Source: Sphingobacteriaceae bacterium (GTDB lineage: Bacteria > Bacteroidota > Bacteroidia > B-17B0 > Aurantibacillaceae). Taken from it: a stretch of DNA of 14,849 bases. Shown piece by piece: positions 7,913 through 13,767 of this stretch; position 1 is the stretch's first letter; every line of letters begins with the position of its first letter. The notes beneath the pieces were generated by a model that worked only from the letters and a program-made list of their open reading frames with translations, did not search any database and was not told the DNA's origin. Location of the stretch: the NCBI GenBank assembly GCA_025360355.1, contig JANYCL010000078.1, positions 1-14,849 on the forward strand, written 5' to 3'. A program made the position numbers and the translations under genes.

Positions 7913-8334
7913 TCAATGATCTGAGCACAAAGATAACGATTATTTTGCTGATGATCTATGACAATGCTCAGATAAGGTTTTGGCAATAACAACAAGGCCA
8001 GATCAGGCCATTCGATAAAACAATAATTACCGCTAAATATATATTCCTCGAAATCAATTTTAACAATTTCTTCAACTGATTTTATCCTATAAAAATCGAA
8101 ATGATAAATTTTACTTTTAGGAGATCGGTATTCGTTAACGATCGAATAAGTCGGACTACTAAAATTATCCTTTGACCCAAGCGCTAAACATAATTCTTTT
8201 ATGAAAGTTGTTTTACCCGCACCCATTTCCGCATTAAATGCGAACACTTTTATATCACCTGCAAATTCAATTAATTTTTTACACGCCTCAGGTAATTTAC
8301 CTAAATCAGATATGTCTAATTCAAGTTTGCTCAA
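7909..8334 (-). CDS. tsaE: tRNA threonylcarbamoyladenosine biosynthesis ATPase TsaE
   Basis: 141 residues, the normal length. The Walker A loop is EMGAGKTTF (36-44, Lys41). Family motifs follow: SSPTYSIVNEY (59-69), the Walker B-like YHFDFYRI (77-84) and FIEWPD (106-111). TsaE is the small P-loop ATPase that works with TsaB and TsaD to make t6A37 on tRNAs reading ANN codons, and is nearly universal in bacteria. It lies 2 bases after porX and overlaps the next gene by 4 bases, so the three genes form one operon. Confidence 0.96.
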   Translation of the reverse strand: MSKLELDISDLGKLPEACKKLIEFAGDIKVFAFNAEMGAGKTTFIKELCLALGSKDNFSSPTYSIVNEYRSPKSKIYHFDFYRIKSVEEIVKIDFEEYIFSGNYCFIEWPDLALLLLPKPYLSIVIDHQQNNRYLCAQIIE

Positions 8335-8336
8335 AT

Positions 8337-9893
8337 TTATTTTGCTGATAAAGTAATATATGGAATTATCATTTCCTCTAAACTAATTCCACCGTGTTGA
8401 AATGTATTGCGATAATAATTCACGTAGTAATTAAAATTATTTGGGTAAGCAAAAAATCTATCTTCCTTCGCAAAAATAAAACGTGAACTCGGATGTAATT
8501 TTGGCAAGAATGCATCACTCGGATTTTTCACTTCAAAAACTTCCTTCGGATTATAATCTAAAGCTTTTCCTTGTTTGTAACGTAAATTTGTATTCACATT
8601 CTTATCACCCAAAACTTTTGTCGGCTCTTTTACGTGAACAGTACCATGATCTGTTGTAATAACGATCTTGATTTTTTTAGCAGATAATTGTTTTATGATC
8701 TCCATCAATGGCGAATGTTCGATCCATGATAAAGTAATGCTTCTGTAAGCAGGCTCATCATCCGCCAACTCACGTATCACCTCCATTTCGGTTCTCGCAT
8801 GACTCAACATATCCACAAAATTGTAAACGATCACATTCAATTTATTTTGTAATAAATTATTTACACCTTCCGATAATTTTTTACCGGCTGCGTGATTGGT
8901 GATTTTATTATAACTGAATTTTATATCCTTACCCAAACGTTTTAATTGCGCGTGCATAAAATCTTCTTCGTGCAAATTTTTACCACCTTCCTGTTCATCA
9001 TTCAGCCACCATTCAGGGTGACGTTTTTCCATTTCGCTCGGCATTAATCCGCTGAACAAAGCATTACGCGCATATTGCGTTGCGGTTGGCAAAATACTGC
9101 AATACAATTCTTCCTTCTCAACTTTATAATAATCCTGTAAGATCGGCTGAATTATTTTCCATTGGTCGTAACGCAAATTATCGATCACAATTAAAAAAAC
9201 ATTTTCATTTTTTTCTAATTCAGGTATAAATTTATTTTTCAATAAAGTATGACTCATTGTCGGCGCATTAGCATCCTTACCATTTAACCAATTGAAATAA
9301 TTTTTTTCTACAAATTTGAAGAACTGAGTATTTGCATCAGCTTTTTGCATTTTCAAGACTTCAAGCATGCCTTTATCGAGTGCTTTGTCCATTTCCAGTT
9401 CCCAATAAATAATCTTTTTAAATACTTCTTTCCATTCGTCCCAACTTAAATTATCGCTAAGGGTCATCCCAATATTTCCAAATTCTTTACGATAACCTGT
9501 ATTCGTTTTTTCAGAAACCAAACGTTTGTTATCTAAAGTTTTTTTAAGAGATAAAATTATTTGGTTCGGATTAACAGGCTTAATTAAATAATCAGCAATT
9601 TTTCCACCAATGGCATCATCCATAATATGTTCTTCTTCACTTTTGGTGATCATGATCACAGGCAGATCTGCGCGTAATTGTTTTATTTTATTGAGCGTTT
9701 CTAAACCACTAATTCCAGGCATATTTTCATCCAACAAAACAGCTTCAATATTTCTGTTCTCACGAACTATATCAAGAGCTTCATCACCACTCACTGCAGT
9801 AATTACCTCGTAACCTTTACCTGTTAAAAATAAAATGTGGGGCTTTAAAAGCTCCATTTCATCATCGGCCCAAAGAATTGTATTTTTTTCCAT
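8337..9893 (-). CDS. porX: PorX, response regulator with PglZ/alkaline-phosphatase-type effector domain
   Basis: 518 residues. The receiver domain spans 1 to about 125, with acidic pair Asp10/Asp11, phosphoacceptor Asp55 (LLDENMPG), Thr83 and Lys105 (LIKP). A helical linker is followed by a PglZ-type alkaline-phosphatase-fold domain from about 225 to the end. Candidate zinc and active-site residues are Asp238 (VIDNLRYDQW), Thr270/Thr272 (LPTATQYARN), Asp361 and His365 (VDMLSHAR), Asp415/His416 (TTDHG) and His500 (FQHGGISLEEM). PorX, with sensor PorY and sigma factor SigP, controls T9SS genes in Porphyromonas gingivalis, and its effector domain is a phosphodiesterase acting on small nucleotides. 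All key positions are present, so it should be active. It heads the porX-tsaE-barrel operon, 78 bases from the divergent HD gene. Confidence 0.94.
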   Translation of the reverse strand: MEKNTILWADDEMELLKPHILFLTGKGYEVITAVSGDEALDIVRENRNIEAVLLDENMPGISGLETLNKIKQLRADLPVIMITKSEEEHIMDDAIGGKIADYLIKPVNPNQIILSLKKTLDNKRLVSEKTNTGYRKEFGNIGMTLSDNLSWDEWKEVFKKIIYWELEMDKALDKGMLEVLKMQKADANTQFFKFVEKNYFNWLNGKDANAPTMSHTLLKNKFIPELEKNENVFLIVIDNLRYDQWKIIQPILQDYYKVEKEELYCSILPTATQYARNALFSGLMPSEMEKRHPEWWLNDEQEGGKNLHEEDFMHAQLKRLGKDIKFSYNKITNHAAGKKLSEGVNNLLQNKLNVIVYNFVDMLSHARTEMEVIRELADDEPAYRSITLSWIEHSPLMEIIKQLSAKKIKIVITTDHGTVHVKEPTKVLGDKNVNTNLRYKQGKALDYNPKEVFEVKNPSDAFLPKLHPSSRFIFAKEDRFFAYPNNFNYYVNYYRNTFQHGGISLEEMIIPYITLSAK

Positions 9894-9971
9894 AATTAGT
9901 TTTAATACCTTTACAATATTACGTAGTAAAGTTATAATTATTGTTACAAAATCCTTTTTTAAGGTTATTTA
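9894..9971. promoter_or_regulatory. Divergent promoter region between porX and the HD phosphohydrolase
   Basis: These 78 AT-rich bases must hold both promoters. On the minus strand, TAACTTTA (9934-9927) and TAATATTG (9921-9914) are each one base from TAnnTTTG, with TTTG at 9950-9947 as a possible -33; spacing is imperfect for both (12 and 25 bases). On the plus strand, TACCTTTA (9906-9913) is one base off. The exact starts are not settled from sequence. Confidence 0.4.
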
Positions 9972-11201
9972 ATGCCAATCTTCAAAAGCAAAATAATTAA
10001 TGACCCTATTTATGGTTTTGTGACCATTCAGGACGAGATCATTGATGCCCTTATCAATCATCCTTATTTTCAGCGTTTACGCCGTATAAAGCAATTAGGA
10101 TTAACGAATTTGGTTTATCCAGGGGCATTACACACACGTTTTCATCATGCGATTGGTGCGATGCATTTAATGAGCGAAGCTTTACAGGTTTTAAAAAGCA
10201 AGGAAGTAAAAATTACCGATGAAGAAACTCGAGCGACTTTAATTGCCATTTTATTGCATGACATTGGTCATGGTCCGTTTTCTCATTCATTAGAGCATAG
10301 TATTGTTAAAGGTATAAACCATGAAGTGATCTCTTCTTTATTAATGAATACTTTAAATAAAGAATTCAAAGGAAAACTTTCTCTAGCCATAAAAATATTC
10401 AATAACAAATACGAAAAAAAATTTTTACATCAATTGGTGAGTTCGCAATTGGACATGGACCGACTCGATTATTTAAAACGCGATAGTTTTTTTACGGGTG
10501 TAAGTGAAGGCATTATCAGCAGCGACCGCATCATAAAAACTTTGAATGTGGTGAAAGATAATTTGGTTGTAGAAGCAAAAGGTATTTATAGCATTGAGAA
10601 ATTTTTGATCTCGCGCCGGTTAATGTACTGGCAGGTTTATTTACACAAAACTGTTTTAAGCGCCGAAAATTTATTAATAAATATTTTAAAACGCGCGAAA
10701 GAATTAAGTAATTCAAAAATAAAATTATTCGGTACCCCTACTCTTATTTTATTTTTAGAGAATGATTTTACTAAGGAAGATTTTGCAAAAAAACCAATTC
10801 TCCTCGAAAAATTTGCGCAATTGGATGACTACGACATCATGGCGTCAGTAAAAGTGTGGAGCGAATGTGATGATTTTATTTTAAGTGAACTTTGTAAAAA
10901 TTTATTGAATCGTAATTTGTACAAAATTGAATTACAAAATGAACCTATCGCTCCCTCTCACAAAAATAAATTAATTGATAAAGCCGTGAAAAAATATGGC
11001 ATCAGTCGTAAAGAAGCTTCTTATTTTGTATTCTCAGAAAGTGTAAATAACAGCGCATACAACAGCAGCGACCACAACATAAACATTCTTTATAGCAATG
11101 GTAAATTAAATGATGTCGCTACCGCAAGTGACCTTCTTAACATTCAAGCCTTAAGTAAGCCTGTTACGAAGCATTACATTTGTTATCCAAAGGATCTGTA
11201 A
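9972..11201 (+). CDS. HD-domain phosphohydrolase, dGTPase/SAMHD1-like
   Basis: 409 residues. The N-terminus DPIYGFVTI and the segment PYFQRLRRIKQLG are typical of SAMHD1-like HD proteins. Metal-binding residues are His59 (HTRFHHAIG), His96/Asp97 (LLHDIGHGPFSHSLE) and Asp163 (DMDRLDYLKRD), so the HD site is intact. Proteins of this type hydrolyse dNTPs to nucleoside and triphosphate, or other nucleotides; the substrate here is unknown. The C-terminal half (about 220-409) is helical and resembles other bacterial members. The start ATG gives the conserved beginning. It is cytosolic, monocistronic, divergent from porX, and ends at the shared terminator region. Gene pairing with porX is, to my knowledge, common in Bacteroidota. 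Confidence 0.92.
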   Translation: MPIFKSKIINDPIYGFVTIQDEIIDALINHPYFQRLRRIKQLGLTNLVYPGALHTRFHHAIGAMHLMSEALQVLKSKEVKITDEETRATLIAILLHDIGHGPFSHSLEHSIVKGINHEVISSLLMNTLNKEFKGKLSLAIKIFNNKYEKKFLHQLVSSQLDMDRLDYLKRDSFFTGVSEGIISSDRIIKTLNVVKDNLVVEAKGIYSIEKFLISRRLMYWQVYLHKTVLSAENLLINILKRAKELSNSKIKLFGTPTLILFLENDFTKEDFAKKPILLEKFAQLDDYDIMASVKVWSECDDFILSELCKNLLNRNLYKIELQNEPIAPSHKNKLIDKAVKKYGISRKEASYFVFSESVNNSAYNSSDHNINILYSNGKLNDVATASDLLNIQALSKPVTKHYICYPKDL

Positions 11202-11205
11202 TTCA

Positions 11206-11236
11206 ACCGGCCCTTCGACTCCGCTCAGGGACCGGT
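11206..11236 (+). repeat. Hairpin repeat copy 1 (REP-like)
   Basis: ACCGG-CCCT (11206-11214) pairs with AGGG-T-CCGGT-type right arm AGGGACCGGT (11227-11236) with a single-base bulge, closing a 12-base loop TCGACTCCGCTC (11215-11226). It starts 5 bases after the HD gene stop. The loop matches that of the inverted copy at 11280-11305 in 11 of 12 positions. Confidence 0.75.
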
Positions 11237-11240
11237 AATA

Positions 11241-11266
11241 AAAAACCCCGCTATTGCGGGGTTTAA
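11241..11266. terminator. Bidirectional rho-independent terminator between convergent genes
   Basis: CCCCGC (11246-11251) pairs perfectly with GCGGGG (11256-11261) around the loop TATT. On the minus strand the stem is followed by a run of T (complement of A-rich 11238-11245), giving strong termination for the DUF6089-like gene. On the plus strand it is followed by TTTAATTTC, a weaker T-tract that serves the HD gene. Confidence 0.9.
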
Positions 11267-11279
11267 TTTCATTTGATGC

Positions 11280-11305
11280 GTTGACTGAGCGGAGCCGAAG
11301 TCAAC
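11280..11305 (-). repeat. Hairpin repeat copy 2 (REP-like), inverted
   Basis: GTTGACT (11280-11286) pairs perfectly with AGTCAAC (11299-11305), closing the 12-base loop GAGCGGAGCCGA (11287-11298). The reverse complement of this loop, TCGGCTCCGCTC, differs from the copy 1 loop at one position, while the stem sequence is different. It ends 2 bases before the stop of the DUF6089-like gene. Confidence 0.78.
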
Positions 11306-11307
11306 AA

Positions 11308-12249
11308 CTAGAACTTAGCACGTATTTTACGAACTCTTCTCTTCGATTTTTTTCCGAAGAAATGGCCATAACGGCCACGGTAGAATGAACTCTTACCTCG
11401 AAGAACGTAACTGTAAGATAAACTCATTGTAATGTAAGAATCTTTGTGTGTTTTATCACCGCGTTTTTGTCCTGCATAACGTGCAGTACCATTTGGATTA
11501 ACAAAGAAATTATAAGCTCCCGGATTATCCGCTGCTGCTGATCCGCCTAATTCAGTACTTCTGTTTGATAATGCGTTTGTAGCTCCATTTGCGGGTGCTG
11601 TAGTAGGATAACTGCCGCTGATATCATCTAAATAATCTGTGAAAGTTGTACGCCAGTTAATTTCGTAACCAATGCGATGTTTTTTCTCGAATGTAAAAAA
11701 GAAACCAACACCCACAGGAATATTTACACCAAAAGGTTTGTATGCAACACCTTCAGTTTGTAATGGACGAAGTTTTGTCCACGAACCTTGATAAAATCCT
11801 TTTGGATTACTATAAAAGCCACCAACACCTCCAAATAAATAAGCTCTGAAACCATTGCGGTAGCGGTAAGTATTTCCCAGATCATTATTCTCGTAAAAAA
11901 ACCATTCAGCTGTTAAGCCAAGGTCGAACATATCGTTACGGAAATTTAAATTACGATAGTGACGGCCAAGATTGGTTGATAATTTATCATCACCTTCTAT
12001 GCGTAAATAATCGAATGCTAATTTTAAAGATATTTTTGGACGCCATTTGTAACGGGCGAAACCACCAACATTCCATCTTGTTTTAGCCAATTTCAAATCG
12101 GCAACAAAATCTCTACGTGGCTTTTCTTTACCTCCAATATCTCCCAAATAATTTGATACGCCGCCGGAAAATCCATAGTCCCACAAATATTGTGAAAACG
12201 ATGTGTTAAGACAGAAAACAAGAAATAGAGATAATATTAGTTTTTTCAT
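11308..12249 (-). CDS. PorG/DUF6089-like outer-membrane beta-barrel protein
   Basis: 313 residues from the ATG at 12249-12247. I chose this over an in-frame GTG at 12270 because it places the signal peptide at the N-terminus (MKKLILSLFLVF, ending SFSQ at 17-20) and the longer start would overlap the -7 box. The mature start contains SGGVSNYLGDIGG (28-40), a hallmark of the DUF6089 group, followed by alternating strands (ARYKWRPKISLKLAFDYLRI; INWRTTFTDYLDDI) expected for an 8-stranded barrel. P. gingivalis PorG, which links the PorKN ring of the T9SS to the outer membrane, is as far as I recall in this group, but paralogues exist. About 300 residues is longer than the roughly 230 typical of the group: there is a Ser/Ala/Asn-rich insertion near 225-260 and a very basic tail (KKSKRRVRKIRAKF). 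Assignment to the family is probable, to PorG itself uncertain. Confidence 0.78.
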   Translation of the reverse strand: MKKLILSLFLVFCLNTSFSQYLWDYGFSGGVSNYLGDIGGKEKPRRDFVADLKLAKTRWNVGGFARYKWRPKISLKLAFDYLRIEGDDKLSTNLGRHYRNLNFRNDMFDLGLTAEWFFYENNDLGNTYRYRNGFRAYLFGGVGGFYSNPKGFYQGSWTKLRPLQTEGVAYKPFGVNIPVGVGFFFTFEKKHRIGYEINWRTTFTDYLDDISGSYPTTAPANGATNALSNRSTELGGSAAADNPGAYNFFVNPNGTARYAGQKRGDKTHKDSYITMSLSYSYVLRGKSSFYRGRYGHFFGKKSKRRVRKIRAKF

Positions 12250-12269
12250 TAATTGGCGAATAATACACA

Positions 12270-12277
12270 CAAAAATA
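12270..12277 (-). promoter_or_regulatory. -7 promoter box of the DUF6089-like gene
   Basis: The minus strand reads TATTTTTG from 12277 to 12270, a full match to TAnnTTTG, 20 bases upstream of the ATG at 12249. No clear -33 element is seen. The box covers the first base of the alternative GTG start, which favours the downstream ATG. On the plus strand TACATTTA (12289-12296) is a one-off match that could serve the divergent flavoenzyme gene. Confidence 0.55.
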
Positions 12278-12326
12278 GCGAAAATTTCTACATTTATACC
12301 AGAAATCTTTAAAATATTTTGATTGT

Positions 12327-13277
12327 ATGGAGAACCCCATCTGTAAGCTTTTTAACATAAAATACCCTCTAGTACAGGCAGGTATGATCTGGTGTAGCGG
12401 ATGGGAACTGGCCTCGGCTGTAAGTAATGCCGGCGGACTCGGATTAATAGGCTCCGGCTCTATGTATCCTGATGTTTTAAGAGAGCATATTCAAAAATGT
12501 AAAAAAGCAACAAATAAACCCTTTGGAGTTAACGTGCCTCTCTTATATCCTAACATTGAAGAGCATATGAAGATCATTGTTGAAGAAGGCGTGAAAATTG
12601 TATTTACAAGCGCAGGAAATCCCAAGATCTGGACCAATCATTTGAAAGAAAAGGGGATCACCGTTGTGCATGTTGTGAGTAATGTAAAATTTGCAATGAA
12701 ATGTCAGGAAGCCGGTGTTGATGCAATTGTTGCAGAAGGTTTTGAGGCTGGCGGACACAATGGCCGGGAGGAAACTACCACTATAGTATTAATTCCGCAA
12801 GTGCGTAAAGCAATAACTTTACCATTAATTGCCGCAGGTGGAATTGGAACCGGACAATCAATGGCAGCAGCTTTTGCATTGGGTGCTGATGGAGTTCAAA
12901 TTGGTAGCAGATTTGTTGCAACACCTGAATCATCAGGACATGCGAATTTTAAAAATGCAGTAATAAATACAAATGAAGGCGATACAATTCTTACACTTAA
13001 ACAATTAACACCTGTAAGATTAATAAAAAATAAATTTTATTCTGAAATTGAAGAAGCGGAAAAACGTGGTGCATCAAAAGAAGAAATATCGCAAATTCTG
13101 GGTCGTGCACGGGCTAAAAAAGGAATGTTCGAAGGTGATATGGATGAAGGTGAATTAGAGATCGGCCAAATTAGCGGAGCCATTAAAGAAATAAAACCTG
13201 CTGCTGAAATTGTGGAAGAAATAATTGAAGAATTTAAATTAACCGTCGCAAAAATGCAATCGCAAATTAATTTTTGA
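12327..13277 (+). CDS. FMN-dependent oxidoreductase, FabK / nitronate monooxygenase family
   Basis: 316 residues forming one TIM barrel. Motifs in order: YPLVQAGM (13-20), AVSNAGGLGLIGSG (31-44), KPFGVNVPL (64-72), TSAGNP (94-99), the EAGGH motif with His144 (GFEAGGHNG), and the FMN-phosphate segments AAGGIGTG (169-176) and GADGVQIGSRF (186-196). The sequence order and the C-terminal segment (GQISGAIKEIKPAAEIVEEI) closely resemble the FabK enoyl-ACP reductase of Gram-positive bacteria. FabK reduces trans-2-enoyl-ACP with NAD(P)H and FMN, while nitronate monooxygenase shares the fold and the His. Which reaction applies cannot be decided here. Its last 11 bases overlap the end of the convergent small gene. 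Confidence 0.87.
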   Translation: MENPICKLFNIKYPLVQAGMIWCSGWELASAVSNAGGLGLIGSGSMYPDVLREHIQKCKKATNKPFGVNVPLLYPNIEEHMKIIVEEGVKIVFTSAGNPKIWTNHLKEKGITVVHVVSNVKFAMKCQEAGVDAIVAEGFEAGGHNGREETTTIVLIPQVRKAITLPLIAAGGIGTGQSMAAAFALGADGVQIGSRFVATPESSGHANFKNAVINTNEGDTILTLKQLTPVRLIKNKFYSEIEEAEKRGASKEEISQILGRARAKKGMFEGDMDEGELEIGQISGAIKEIKPAAEIVEEIIEEFKLTVAKMQSQINF

Positions 13278-13662
13278 CAATTATTTTATTAAGCCAGTTG
13301 TAAGCGTCAGCCTCATTTTCAAAGACCTTGTGAATAATTGGCGGCTTATTTGTGTACAGAAAAAAATTACTTATCATTCTGGCGGTCCATCCCGGAGTTA
13401 CTATTGCTTTTCCAACTGCATTCAAATTCACTTCTTTACTTGCAGAAAACTCCCTTGCCTCTCTCAAGATCGAGCCTTGCTTGGGCGCAGCAAACATTAC
13501 CACATGGTTTTTATCTCCGATGAGTGATTTTTTTGCAACTTGAATTTTTTTGATGTCATCAATTTCCAGATCGGCGTTTTCTTTCACGCCAATTTTAATA
13601 ATATGATCATCTAATAAATAGACGACCGCCCTTTCAAGCTCAACTGATCCAGTAATCTTCAT
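13267..13662 (-). CDS. Small SpoIIAA/STAS-SEC14-like protein
   Basis: 131 residues, no signal peptide or membrane segment. A short beta-rich start (YLLDDHIIKIGVKENADLEI) is followed by an alternating helix-strand pattern with VVMFAAP (54-60), NAVGKAIVTPGWTARMISNFF (81-101, a helix) and a C-terminal helix with Trp123 (EADAYNWLNKII). This order is that of STAS/SpoIIAA-like small proteins common in Bacteroidota. The function is unknown and the assignment rests on overall pattern, not on catalytic residues. The gene is tail-to-tail with the flavoenzyme gene, overlapping by 11 bases. A complete -7 box precedes it, so it is likely expressed alone. Confidence 0.72.
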   Translation of the reverse strand: MKITGSVELERAVVYLLDDHIIKIGVKENADLEIDDIKKIQVAKKSLIGDKNHVVMFAAPKQGSILREAREFSASKEVNLNAVGKAIVTPGWTARMISNFFLYTNKPPIIHKVFENEADAYNWLNKIIVKN

Positions 13663-13678
13663 TTTTTAAAACAACGCG

Positions 13679-13686
13679 CAAATCTA
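13679..13686 (-). promoter_or_regulatory. -7 promoter box of the small STAS-like gene
   Basis: The minus strand reads TAGATTTG from 13686 to 13679, a full match to TAnnTTTG, 16 bases upstream of the ATG at 13662. A weak -33 (TGTG) lies about 20 bases upstream. Confidence 0.6.
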
Positions 13687-13735
13687 ATGCTTTTTTAATC
13701 AAATAGCACAGTCTGTTTATTGAAAAAAATAAGCG

Positions 13736-13743
13736 TAAATTTG
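13736..13743 (+). promoter_or_regulatory. -7 promoter box of the M16 peptidase gene
   Basis: TAAATTTG matches TAnnTTTG fully and lies 24 bases before the ATG at 13768. A weak -33 (TCTG, 13712-13715) is 20 bases upstream. It is divergent from the box at 13679-13686 within a 105-base gap. Confidence 0.6.
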
Positions 13744-13767
13744 CTTTATCACTTTGATGAATTGTAA

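Noticed and set aside
11206..11305. Inverted repeats read as ends of an insertion sequence
   Set aside because: Only a terminator lies between them, with no transposase remnant; each copy is itself a hairpin and the stems differ, unlike IS ends.
12250..12270. Longer GTG start for the DUF6089-like gene (7 extra codons)
   Set aside because: It would put charged residues before the signal peptide and overlaps the -7 box, so the ATG at 12249 is preferred.
13330..13543. Three overlapping plus-strand open frames
   Set aside because: All are antisense to the small STAS-like gene, which has its own full-match -7 box and a coherent fold pattern.
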